Of a DNA stretch of 64,000 nt, positions 54,651 to 63,175 are shown in pieces. The stretch is taken from contig JAJTEH010000007.1 in NCBI GenBank assembly GCA_021298355.1, positions 1 through 64,000 on the forward strand. Direction: 5' to 3'. The translations under genes and the position numbers were made by a program. The notes under the pieces were generated by a model that worked only from the letters and a program-made list of their open reading frames with translations, was not told the DNA's origin and made no database searches. Source of the DNA: Flammeovirgaceae bacterium. GTDB lineage: Bacteria; Bacteroidota; Bacteroidia; Cytophagales; Cyclobacteriaceae. Position 1 is the stretch's first letter; every line of letters begins with the position of its first letter.

Positions 54651-55097
54651 TTAGGTGCGCTTTTTTGTGGTTTTTTTATTTTTAAATTTTTCTTTGTAAG
54701 AAAGGTTTCTTTGGGTTACATCAATCAGAAATCTTTTTTGAAGAATTCTTCTGCCTAATAAGATGGGGAATTTAAGCGAACCTCTGTTGCTTAAAGAAAA
54801 GTCGGCTTCGAATGTTTCGCCATGAATGGTTAACGTGGTGGTTATTACAAAGCGTTTTTCTGATTCGCCAAAGGAGTTTTTGATTTCGCGTTCGTGAAAA
54901 TGTTTGGCTCGAAAAGGATGGCCGGTAAATTCGGGGTGTTCTTCATCTAATAAAATAAATTCTAATTCACCATCAATGATTTTAACACTTTGGCAGTGGA
55001 GGCTACACCGAAATGCACCTGTATCCACTTTGGCATGGATGTTTCGCAAGCCCAGTTCGGGTAAATCAACACGATCGTATCGGCCAAGGGTTTTCAT
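54651..55097 (-). CDS. RimB-like ATP-dependent zinc protease (PF05618)
   Basis: A 148-residue retropepsin-like aspartic protease of the family labelled ATP-dependent zinc protease / RimB. Motifs are [13 protein letters not shown] (DTGA) and [18 protein letters not shown] (ILLGRR). In Pseudomonas, RimB acts with RimK in control of S6 glutamation; here the order RimB-RimK-AstE-like with 11-bp spacings supports the same functional unit. The 12 terminal residues are lysine-rich. The name reflects its family label; the catalytic mechanism is not proven. Confidence 0.88.
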   Translation of the reverse strand: MKTLGRYDRVDLPELGLRNIHAKVDTGAFRCSLHCQSVKIIDGELEFILLDEEHPEFTGHPFRAKHFHEREIKNSFGESEKRFVITTTLTIHGETFEADFSLSNRGSLKFPILLGRRILQKRFLIDVTQRNLSYKEKFKNKKTTKKRT

Positions 55098-55449
55098 TAT
55101 GAAATGTAAAAAGAAATAAAATCAGGTGGAAATGTTTTTTTTCTTTTAGGAATAGTGGTTGGGTTAGCACTTTATATTTTTGGGAAATCAGAAATAGAAT
55201 TGGATAAAACAATAGGAGACAAGAAAGACATCAGTTATAAAGCTTGTTAACTCTCTGATACTTGTTGTGAGGTAAAAGATTAATTAAATAATTTTATAAA
55301 AAAAGTCTACGAGTGAAATCGTAGACTTATACGTTTTATGCTATTTTTTCTTTTGAGAGTATTTTTATTCTGAGAAAAAATTAAAGTTGTGTTTACCGAT
55401 GAATGTTAAAAAAGGAATTATTCTATTTATTGTTAATGTTAATTTTAAA
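55098..55449. other. 350-bp intergenic region with a short orphan reading frame
   Basis: The frame 55110-55250 is open for 46 codons with no ATG; it reads VFFLLGIVVGLALYIFGKSE and ends ISYKAC. It could be a remnant of a membrane protein or a chance frame; GTG at 55155 is the only start-like codon. The rest holds the terminator at 55303-55328 and no other features. Nothing else was seen. Confidence 0.35.
55296..55328 (-). terminator. Terminator of the DUF2911 gene
   Basis: Perfect 10-bp arms aagtctacga (55303-55312) and tcgtagactt (55319-55328) with a 6-nt loop. On the minus strand the stem is followed by a run of seven T. Confidence 0.8.
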
Positions 55450-55947
55450 CTAACCTTTCTTAATGCTCACATTAACTTCTGTTTCTTCCCACTTTAAACT
55501 TAAACCGATTTTATCTAGCGCGATTGTAAACGTTTCGGTAAAGGTTGTTTTGCCGGGTTTAACTGTTACTCGTAAAACATCTTTTTCTTTTTTGTATTTG
55601 TAAGCACCCCATTGTTTAGGGTCGCTGTTGATAATGATAGTCCATTCATTTTCCCCAGGAATGGTGAATAAGCTGTATTGGCCCGCTGCAAGTTTTTGTC
55701 CTTCTATTGTTACCGCTTTATCGAAACTAATTGTGGTAGCTTCGTTAGCTCCTGTGCGCCATACTTCGCCATAAGGTACTAATGCGCCCATTACTTTTCT
55801 TCCTTTAGCAGAGGGTTTGCAGTAAACAACTTCTACGTTTACATCATCAATTTTACCGGTTACGGTTTCTTTTGGACTTGCGGTTTTTTCTTGCGCAAAG
55901 GTTGTTGCCGTTATGATTAATCCGATTAGTAAGAATACTTTTTTCAT
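55450..55947 (-). CDS. DUF2911 exported protein
   Basis: A 165-residue protein with a signal peptide (residues 1-18, TTFAQ). The whole mature part is one DUF2911 domain: VEVVYCKPSAKGRKVMG, VPYGEVWRTGANEATTISFDKAV, AAGQYSLFTIPGENEWTIIINSDPKQWGAYKY. It is a single-domain relative of the N-terminal part of 20087-21214, which has TPR repeats added. It has its own terminator. The family has no known activity. Confidence 0.87.
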   Translation of the reverse strand: MKKVFLLIGLIITATTFAQEKTASPKETVTGKIDDVNVEVVYCKPSAKGRKVMGALVPYGEVWRTGANEATTISFDKAVTIEGQKLAAGQYSLFTIPGENEWTIIINSDPKQWGAYKYKKEKDVLRVTVKPGKTTFTETFTIALDKIGLSLKWEETEVNVSIKKG

Positions 55948-56053
55948 AGATGTTAAATTTTGTTATAGCATTATTTAAAGTGAAGTAAAAAAAACAGTAT
56001 TGATTTTTACTTCCCGTATAACGGCAATCGTATGAAAATAGTTTATTCTTCTG

Positions 56054-56608
56054 CTACGAGAGTAAGAATAAAAAGATAAGCGGAAAGATTATTCCTGCTA
56101 AAGCTAATTTCCAACCACGTTTCCAGAAACTGTTTTCGCCTTTTTGAATAAACATACCGGTAAAAGCAATGATTAACATGGCTATACCAAAAACATCTGA
56201 ATAGTAAATCCACCATTTGCTGGTGTCGATGTGTAGTTTTACCATTTGGCCTAAAACGGGTGTTACTTTATAGGTTTCAATTTTTCCTTTACCATTGGTT
56301 AAGTCTACACTTACTTCGTTCATTTCATACGAAATTTTAAGTGTATTTTCTTCTACCGCAAATCTGCGGAGATTATCGGTTATGTTTTGTTCTTTGCTGA
56401 AGGTGGCAATAAAGGTATCGTTAACTACGCTATCTGCTTTTGCAACAGGGTTAATTTGTATTTCTCTAACGTTGTAGGTATACTTTCTGGGGTTCCAATC
56501 TCTGCGGTGGTTTAGAAATATACCGGAGAAAGAAAAGGCAATGATCAATCCTAAATAAAAATACGCTAAATCGCGGTGGGTGTTTCTGGCTGTAAGTTTC
56601 ATGTTCAT
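56054..56608 (-). CDS. PepSY-associated membrane protein
   Basis: A 184-residue inner-membrane protein of the PepSY-TM type: an N-terminal helix (about 13-33; LAYFYLGLIIAFSFSGIFLNHR), a periplasmic region (about 35-130) and two C-terminal helices (about 135-182, with DVFGIAMLIIAFTGMF). The LNHRRDWNP segment after the first helix is characteristic. Such proteins are linked in Bacteroidota to iron/siderophore transport, but no TonB receptor is next to it here. Function unknown. Confidence 0.75.
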   Translation of the reverse strand: MNMKLTARNTHRDLAYFYLGLIIAFSFSGIFLNHRRDWNPRKYTYNVREIQINPVAKADSVVNDTFIATFSKEQNITDNLRRFAVEENTLKISYEMNEVSVDLTNGKGKIETYKVTPVLGQMVKLHIDTSKWWIYYSDVFGIAMLIIAFTGMFIQKGENSFWKRGWKLALAGIIFPLIFLFLLS

Positions 56609-56685
56609 TCAAAGTTCAAAGTTTTCATATTCAAAATTTTTCAGATTAACTTTTTTGAATTTGTAATCTGAAATTTTGAATTGAT

Positions 56686-58017
56686 TTATCTTCCAAAAGG
56701 ATTCATGGCGCCTAGGGCACGTTTTGCTCCGCCCATTTTATTCATGGTTTTCATCATCTTGCGCATGTCGCTGAATTGTTTAAGCAACTGATTAACCTGC
56801 TGAACGCTGGTACCACTTCCTGTGGCAATTCTGTTTTTTCTGCTTCCGTTAATGATATCCGGATTTTCTCTTTCTTCTTTCGTCATCGAGCGGATAATGG
56901 CTTCTACAGGTTTAAAGGCATTATCATCTACATCAACTCCTTTTAATGCTTTGCCAACTCCTGGAATCATACTCATCAAGTCTTTGATGTTGCCCATCTT
57001 TTTTACTTGTTCTAATTGAGAAAGAAAATCATTAAAGTCGAATTGGTTTTTACGCAGTTTGGCATTTAAGCGTTTGGCTTCTTCTTCGTTAAAGGCAGCT
57101 TGTGCTTTTTCTACTAAAGTAACCACATCGCCCATACCCAAAATTCGGCTCGCCATACGCTCGGGGTAGAAACGATCGAGGGCATCCATTTTTTCGCCCA
57201 TCGAAATAAACTTGATTGGTTTTTCTACCACTCTGCGAATAGAAAGGGCAGCACCACCACGTGTGTCGCCATCCATTTTAGTTAGTACAACGCCATCAAA
57301 ATTTAATCTGTCGTTAAAGGCTTTGGCTGTGTTTACAGCATCTTGCCCTGTCATGGCATCTACTACAAACAACGTTTCGCCAGGTTGCAAAGCTTCTTTC
57401 AGCTTGGCAATTTCATCCATCATCTCTTCATCTACAGCCAGGCGACCGGCAGTATCAACAATTACAACACGATGGTTATTTTTCTTGGCGTGCTCGAGGG
57501 CGGCTTTGGCAATTTTTACTGCGTCTTTGTTTTCGGGCTCAGCATATACTTCTACGCCAATTTGCTCTCCTAAAACTTTCAATTGATTAATCGCAGCCGG
57601 GCGATAGATGTCGCAAGCAGTAAGTAAAACTTGTCGACCTTGTTTTTTGATGTAACTCGCTAGTTTACCGGAGAAAGTTGTTTTACCCGAACCTTGCAAA
57701 CCTGCAATAAGAATGATGGAGGGATTGCCCGTTAAGTTAATGTCGATGCTTTCGCCCCCCATCAGTTGGGTAAGTTCATCGTTGGTGATTTTGGTTAGTA
57801 ATTGGCCCGGAGAAATGGAAGTGAGCACATTCTGGCCAATTGCTTTTTCTTTGATTTCGTCTGTTACTTCTTTGGCAACTTTATAGTTTACGTCTGCATC
57901 GATTAAAGCTTTTCTTATTTCTTTGATCGTAGCGGCAACGTTAATTTCTGTAATTCTTCCCTGGCCTTTCAAGGTTTGAAAGGCTTTTTCCAACTTTAAA
58001 CTCAGATTATCGAACAT
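56686..58017 (-). CDS. ffh: Signal recognition particle protein Ffh
   Basis: GTPase of the signal recognition particle; binds signal peptides and SRP RNA and targets proteins to the membrane. The 443-residue protein has the N-domain, G-domain motifs GLQGSGKTTFSGKLA (G1, about 106-120), DTAGRLAVDEEMMDE (G3) and TKMDGDTRGGAALS (G4), and the C-terminal methionine-rich M domain (from about 300; FSDMRKMMKTMNKMGGAKRA). Length fits (E. coli 453). Monocistronic; no SRP RNA gene is seen nearby. Confidence 0.97.
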   Translation of the reverse strand: MFDNLSLKLEKAFQTLKGQGRITEINVAATIKEIRKALIDADVNYKVAKEVTDEIKEKAIGQNVLTSISPGQLLTKITNDELTQLMGGESIDINLTGNPSIILIAGLQGSGKTTFSGKLASYIKKQGRQVLLTACDIYRPAAINQLKVLGEQIGVEVYAEPENKDAVKIAKAALEHAKKNNHRVVIVDTAGRLAVDEEMMDEIAKLKEALQPGETLFVVDAMTGQDAVNTAKAFNDRLNFDGVVLTKMDGDTRGGAALSIRRVVEKPIKFISMGEKMDALDRFYPERMASRILGMGDVVTLVEKAQAAFNEEEAKRLNAKLRKNQFDFNDFLSQLEQVKKMGNIKDLMSMIPGVGKALKGVDVDDNAFKPVEAIIRSMTKEERENPDIINGSRKNRIATGSGTSVQQVNQLLKQFSDMRKMMKTMNKMGGAKRALGAMNPFGR

Positions 58018-58211
58018 ATACTTTTGATTGAGGTAAACCTGTATTTTTTGAGACCCGCAATTTAGGGTTATTTTGCCTAATCTGAGTGCATTTATCTACT
58101 TGAAAAGGGGGTATTCTACATTGAATTTTAATAAACTTTTAACATGTATAAAATCCTTTTATCTTTCTATTGAAAAACCTTGCCCTACTGGCAAAATCAA
58201 CCTTTACCCGT

Positions 58212-59003
58212 ATGACGCTTCGTAAGAAAGTTTATCTCTTGCTTGAACCGATAGTTTCGGGCTACAGGGTTGCCTATGCTATTGAATATTTCTTAATCTT
58301 ATTGATTAGCGCAAACATAGTGGCAATTTTACTGGAGACCGTTCCTTATTATCATCAGGAGTATTTGCACTTTTTTGAGCGTTTCGAAATTTTTTCTGTT
58401 GTTGTTTTTTCTATCGAATATGTTCTGCGTTTATGGACATGTGCCGAGCGACCGCATTTTAAGAAAAGGTTTGAAGGAAGATTACGGTATGCGCTTACAC
58501 CGGGCGCATTAATTGATTTACTTTCTATTCTTCCATTCTATTTGCATTTATTGCCTATCGATTTACGTTTTTTAAGAATTGTTCGTTTGCTCAGATTATT
58601 AAGAATGCTGAAAATTGCACGCTATTTATCAGCCTTGAATTTAATTTTTAATGTGATTAAAGACAGACGCGAGCAATTGTTGGTGGTGATTATGTTTATT
58701 GTTTTTTTACTCGTGATTGCTTCTACCATGATGTATTATGTAGAACACGATGCGCAACCTCAGCTGTTTTCGAGTATTCCGGCAACCATGTGGTGGGGTA
58801 TTGTAACGCTAACAACGGTGGGCTATGGGGATATGGTTCCGATAACTATTGGAGGAAAAGTGATGGCAGGAATTATTTCTGTAATTGGTGTAGGCATGTA
58901 CGCGCTGCCAGCGGGTATTTTATCAGCCGGCATAGCAGAGCATTTACGCGAAAAGAAAAACAAAAGAGTTTGTCCGCATTGTGGTAAAGAAATTCATGAT
59001 TAA
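58212..59003 (+). CDS. Voltage-gated-type potassium channel
   Basis: Six-helix K+ channel, 263 residues from ATG 58212 (MTLRKKVYLLLEP); a TTG at 58170 would add 14 residues. S1-S4 lie at about 20-145, with a positively charged S4-like helix (RLVRLLRLLRMLKIARYL; key RxxR pattern) and the pore between S5 and S6 with selectivity filter TTVGYGDMVP. The C-terminus ends with CPHCGKEIHD, a one-pair Cys motif like a half zinc ribbon. There is no regulatory RCK/TrkA domain. Upstream is a divergent ffh. Function: K+ flux across the inner membrane. Confidence 0.9.
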   Translation: MTLRKKVYLLLEPIVSGYRVAYAIEYFLILLISANIVAILLETVPYYHQEYLHFFERFEIFSVVVFSIEYVLRLWTCAERPHFKKRFEGRLRYALTPGALIDLLSILPFYLHLLPIDLRFLRIVRLLRLLRMLKIARYLSALNLIFNVIKDRREQLLVVIMFIVFLLVIASTMMYYVEHDAQPQLFSSIPATMWWGIVTLTTVGYGDMVPITIGGKVMAGIISVIGVGMYALPAGILSAGIAEHLREKKNKRVCPHCGKEIHD

Positions 59004-59028
59004 ATGGTTGATTTGCTGAGAGTAACGC

Positions 59029-59712
59029 TCAGGTATATTCAACCAAAATATCTTCAACTTTTTTCTTTTTTAAGTCGGGCACTAAACAATTTTCTGCCGG
59101 ATAACCAACCGGAATAAGTAAAAATGGTTTTTCATTTTCGGGTCGGTTTAAAATTTTGCTTAAAAAATTCATAGGGCTGGGTGTGTGTGTTAAAGCTACA
59201 AGCCCTGCCTGATGAATAGCAGCAAGTAAAAAGCCACATGCTAACCCAACCGATTCGTTTACATAGTAATGTTGAATTTTAGTAGAGTGCTTATCTAAAC
59301 CATAACTTTGTTTACATACGATAATAAGATACGGTGCGATTTCGAGAAAAGGTTTTTGCCAATCGGTTTGGAGTGGTTTAATATCGTCTAACCATTCATC
59401 GTTCATTCTGTTTTCATAGCTTTCTTTTTCTTCTGCTTCGGCTGCTATTCTAATTTTCCTTTTGATTTCCGGATTACTAACCAGGCAGAATGTCCACGGT
59501 TGTTTGTTAGCACCTGAGGGCGCAGCGTTAGCACATGCAATTATTTTTTTAATAAGATGAATGCTAACTGGTTTAGAAGAAAATTCTCTCACCGATCTTC
59601 TTTCTACTAGATGATTGGTGAAGTTTTGCAATCTTACTTCAGCTTCCTTCTCAGAAATAGTTGAAGACTTGAGTGGTACGAATGGATATCCATTAATGCT
59701 TACTTTTTCCAT
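59029..59712 (-). CDS. Nitroreductase family protein
   Basis: FMN-dependent oxidoreductase, 227 residues, related to NfsA/FRP or iodotyrosine-deiodinase-like nitroreductases. Key segments: RRSVREFSSKPVS (about 38-50), CANAAPSGANKQPWTFCLV (FMN-binding region) and NESVGLACGFLLAAIHQAGL (about 150-169). PSGANKQPWTF resembles the IYD-type subgroup; this is only a hint. The gene stands alone between the channel and a terminator. The physiological substrate is unknown. Confidence 0.9.
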   Translation of the reverse strand: MEKVSINGYPFVPLKSSTISEKEAEVRLQNFTNHLVERRSVREFSSKPVSIHLIKKIIACANAAPSGANKQPWTFCLVSNPEIKRKIRIAAEAEEKESYENRMNDEWLDDIKPLQTDWQKPFLEIAPYLIIVCKQSYGLDKHSTKIQHYYVNESVGLACGFLLAAIHQAGLVALTHTPSPMNFLSKILNRPENEKPFLLIPVGYPAENCLVPDLKKKKVEDILVEYT

Positions 59713-59765
59713 GTTTCAAAATACAAAATGATAGGCTGTAAAAAGTAAGCTAAGCGACAAGCCAT

Positions 59766-59794
59766 AAAAAAAGCCGCAGGGTTTGCGGCTTTTA
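59766..59794 (-). terminator. Terminator of the LolA-like gene
   Basis: Stem aagccgca (59771-59778) / tgcggctt (59784-59791), followed on the minus strand by a run of T (complement of the A-run at 59766-59772). It lies just after the LolA-like gene. Confidence 0.8.
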
Positions 59795-59812
59795 TAATAG
59801 AATCAAAATCAT

Positions 59813-60454
59813 TTATCTTAAATCAATAACATCTACACCAGGATATTTTTTAAGATCGAATGTAAAGAAGGCATCGGTAATAGACGAGTTAGGTGTAAAC
59901 TTCGTGATGGTGTACTTGTATTTGTTTCCATTGCGATCGAACATCGTCCAGCTTTGAATGCTTTTATCTTTTTTACCGATCATCATTTTAATTTTAAAGA
60001 ATTGTGCATCTTTTTTCTCGGGCACTAAATCAATTTCTTCGCACACAACACCACTTTCTGTTTTATCAGAGAGGTACACATATTTGAAACCTTTTTTATA
60101 AGCTTCGTAAATTTTAGACGGATTGATTTCTTCTGAGCTTGGATCGTAATTATCAATGTTTACTTCTTTGGCTGCCGGCAGGTAGGTCCATACGGTAACG
60201 CCATTATTGATGATTTCCTGATCTTCTAAAACCAATCTGAATTTATTTCCTTTAACTGTAATTTTTCCTTTAAATTCTTCCTTTATTCCTTCCACTTCGT
60301 TTGTCATGGTAGAGGTAATGGCAGCTTCAAATGCAGGAATGGCCTTGTATTTTTTGCTCATCGCATCTAGTGTTTCGAGTGCTTTGGCATCGTATTGTGC
60401 CAAAACAACGTTTGCGAAAAGCAGAAATAAAGCGGTTATAAACAGGTTTTTCAT
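59813..60454 (-). CDS. LolA-like outer-membrane lipoprotein carrier
   Basis: Periplasmic chaperone that may carry lipoproteins from the inner to the outer membrane. The 213-residue protein has a signal peptide (1-19, NVVLAQ) and a LolA/LolB-type half-barrel: LETLDAMSKKYKAIPAFEAAITS at the start, GKITVKGNKFRLVLEDQEIINNGVTVWTYLPAAKEV (key features G-x-x-x-x-x-K-F-R-L, NNGxTxWTY) and a late SWTMFDRNGNKYKY. It follows ftsK by about 30 bp on the same strand, an arrangement also typical for the E. coli ftsK-lolA pair. Confidence 0.92.
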   Translation of the reverse strand: MKNLFITALFLLFANVVLAQYDAKALETLDAMSKKYKAIPAFEAAITSTMTNEVEGIKEEFKGKITVKGNKFRLVLEDQEIINNGVTVWTYLPAAKEVNIDNYDPSSEEINPSKIYEAYKKGFKYVYLSDKTESGVVCEEIDLVPEKKDAQFFKIKMMIGKKDKSIQSWTMFDRNGNKYKYTITKFTPNSSITDAFFTFDLKKYPGVDVIDLR

Positions 60455-60484
60455 GTGGTCGGTTAAAATTTGCGTGCAAAGATA

Positions 60485-62986
60485 TTATTGTCCGTGTTTT
60501 TCTCGCAATCCCGACAATAATTGTTCCAAACTCATTTCATCTTTTATCAGCACCTCGCGGGCTTTAGAACCTTCAAACGGGCCAACAATTCCGGCTGCTT
60601 CGAGTTGGTCTATTAACCGCCCTGCACGGTTGTAGCCCAATTTCATTTTACGTTGGATGAGCGAAGTAGACCCTTGTTGGTGCATCACAATTAAGCGTGC
60701 GGCATCTTCAAATAAAACATCGCGGTCGCTCAGGTCTATATCGGCTACGCCACCTTCGTCTTCTCCTTCAAATTCCGGTAAAAGATAGGCGGAATCATAC
60801 CCGCGCTGCGAGCCAATGAAATCGCACACTTTATCGATTTCGGGTGTATCAACAAACGGGCATTGTAAGCGAATGGTATCGGAACCATTGGATAACAACA
60901 TATCGCCTTGGCCCACTAACTGGTCGGCACCTCCTGTGTCTAAAATTGTGCGCGAATCTACTTTAGAGGTAACACGGAACGATAAACGCGCAGGGAAATT
61001 GGCTTTTATAACACCCGTGATAACGTTTACCGATGGACGTTGTGTGGCCACCACTAAGTGTATACCAATAGCGCGCGCGAGTTGTGCTAAACGTGCAATA
61101 GGGGTTTCTACTTCTTTACCGGCTGTCATCATCAAGTCGGCCAATTCATCAATTACCAACACAATGTAGGGTAAGAAACGATGTCCTTCTTTCGGGTTTA
61201 GTTTTCTTCCAACAAATTTTGCGTTGTATTCTTTTAAGTTACGCGCTCCGGCATCTTTTAAAATCTCATATCGGTTTTCCATTTCGATACACAAAGAGTT
61301 AAGCGTATGCACTACTTTTTTAGTATCGGTAATAATGGCCTCTTCGCTGTTGGGAAGTTTGGCTAAGTAATGTCTTTCTATTTTTGAGTAGATAGACATT
61401 TCTACTTTTTTCGGATCGACCAACACAAACTTTAACGTGCTTGGATGGCGCTTATACAAAAGCGAAGTAAGAATAACATTTAACCCAACCGATTTACCTT
61501 GCCCGGTTGCGCCCGCTACCAGCAGGTGAGGCATTTTGGCTAAATCGATAATGTGTACTTCGTTAGAAATAGTTTTACCTAAAGCGATGGGTAACTCGTA
61601 TTCTGTTTTTTGAAAACGTTCGATGCTTAGCACCGAACGAATGCTTACCATCTCTCTGTTTTTGTTAGGCACTTCTATACCAATGGTGCCTTTGCCCGGA
61701 ATAGGCGCGATGATACGAATACCTAATGCAGATAAAGAAAGGGCGATATCATCTTCTAAATTTTTTATTCTCGAAATTTTTATACCGGCATCGGGTACAA
61801 TTTCATATAGCGTAACCGTTGGGCCTATGGTTGCTTTTATACTTTGAATACCAATTTTGAAGTTAACCAACGTGGCTACAATTTTATCTTTGTTTTGGTT
61901 AAGTTCTTCTTGCGTTACTTGTACTTTTCCTACTTCGTATTCTTTTAACAATTCAAGAGGAGGGAATTTAAAATCACTTAACTCCAGTGTTGGGTCGTAA
62001 GCACCTTGTTCCTCTACAAGTTGTTCGGCAATTTTATCTGTCTCGGCTTTTTCTTCGATAGTAAACAGCGGTTCTGCGCTTGGTTTTTTGGTTTCTGGCT
62101 CGGGTGTGTTTAACTCTAGTTTAATTTCGTTTCCAACAGGTGTAATGGCAGGAGTGATTAAAACAGGATCAGGAATTTCTTCTTTGGTAAGTTGGTCGGG
62201 CCAACTATCTTTTTCATCGGTATAGGTGGGCATGAGGGGGTCATCGTCTTTAGCACCCATGTTTTCTTCTTGTTCTGTTTCCGGAACAAAGGCAGCATTG
62301 CCCATGGCTTTTCCTTTTGGAACGGGAAGGTTTATTGCAGTAACATTAAAATAAAAAATGATGAAGATGAGCAGGGCAAGAATTAAAATAAGAAACGTTC
62401 CCCAACCGAAAACACTCTCACTTACTTTGGCCAGGTTGTACCCTAAACCACCGCCTAAAAAGCCCCACTCTGAAATGCCATCGCTTTGTAAGGTGATGTA
62501 ACCAAACAAAAGGCTAAGCCAGAGAATAGAGAAAACAGCAAAAAGCGTTGTGTTAAGAATAGAAGTTAAGCTTCTTTTAAAAACTAATCGAAAACCAATT
62601 AAGAAGAAAATAGGAGGGATAAAAAACGCGGCAATACCGAACCAACGAAAGATAAAGGCGTGAGACACTATCGCTCCCCATAAGCCCAACCAGTTTTCGG
62701 TTTCTAATCCGGCATCTACCAGTGTTTCGCTATTGAGGGCTTCTAATACACTTTGGTCGGCTTTGCCAGTAAACAAATACGATAAAAGAGATGTGAACAG
62801 AAAAAGCGAACTGATGATGAACAGAAAACCGGTAGCTAAAACAACACGAGGGTCTTTTAAAGTTTGAAAAAAAGATTTCTTTTCTCCTTCCTGCTGATTA
62901 TCCTTCTTTTTCGATTTTTTCTCCTTCTCTTTCTCCGGTTTCTCAGGCTTTTTGAATGTATTGCTCTTATACGTGTTTTCTGCCAT
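60485..62986 (-). CDS. ftsK: DNA translocase FtsK
   Basis: Hexameric motor that moves DNA at cell division, anchored at the septum. The 833-residue protein has a basic Lys/Glu-rich N-terminus (1-35), four or five membrane helices (about 50-230), a linker rich in E/P (about 235-340) and the motor domain: Walker A GATGQGKSVGLNVIL (about 490), Walker B FILVIDELADLMM-like IVLVIDELADLMM, and the gamma wHTH domain at the C-terminus (about 770-833; LIQRKMKLGYNRAGRLIDQLEAAGIVGP, key residues K-L-x-Y-x-R-A and G-I-V-G). Length is shorter than E. coli (1329) through a short linker. LolA-like gene follows. Confidence 0.96.
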   Translation of the reverse strand: MAENTYKSNTFKKPEKPEKEKEKKSKKKDNQQEGEKKSFFQTLKDPRVVLATGFLFIISSLFLFTSLLSYLFTGKADQSVLEALNSETLVDAGLETENWLGLWGAIVSHAFIFRWFGIAAFFIPPIFFLIGFRLVFKRSLTSILNTTLFAVFSILWLSLLFGYITLQSDGISEWGFLGGGLGYNLAKVSESVFGWGTFLILILALLIFIIFYFNVTAINLPVPKGKAMGNAAFVPETEQEENMGAKDDDPLMPTYTDEKDSWPDQLTKEEIPDPVLITPAITPVGNEIKLELNTPEPETKKPSAEPLFTIEEKAETDKIAEQLVEEQGAYDPTLELSDFKFPPLELLKEYEVGKVQVTQEELNQNKDKIVATLVNFKIGIQSIKATIGPTVTLYEIVPDAGIKISRIKNLEDDIALSLSALGIRIIAPIPGKGTIGIEVPNKNREMVSIRSVLSIERFQKTEYELPIALGKTISNEVHIIDLAKMPHLLVAGATGQGKSVGLNVILTSLLYKRHPSTLKFVLVDPKKVEMSIYSKIERHYLAKLPNSEEAIITDTKKVVHTLNSLCIEMENRYEILKDAGARNLKEYNAKFVGRKLNPKEGHRFLPYIVLVIDELADLMMTAGKEVETPIARLAQLARAIGIHLVVATQRPSVNVITGVIKANFPARLSFRVTSKVDSRTILDTGGADQLVGQGDMLLSNGSDTIRLQCPFVDTPEIDKVCDFIGSQRGYDSAYLLPEFEGEDEGGVADIDLSDRDVLFEDAARLIVMHQQGSTSLIQRKMKLGYNRAGRLIDQLEAAGIVGPFEGSKAREVLIKDEMSLEQLLSGLREKHGQ

Positions 62987-63175
62987 GGGTAGTTTAAAAA
63001 GTGAGTAAAGTTAATAAAATTGTATCACCCGAGATACAGCTAAAAAACATGCATTTTCTTTTTCGGAATAGAATCAAAATCTTACTTCACCCTTTGGAAT
63101 TAATTCATGCCGATACACACCTTCTACATCTTTCATGTTCAATTTCCAGTATCTTTACTTTGTAATATATCCTCT

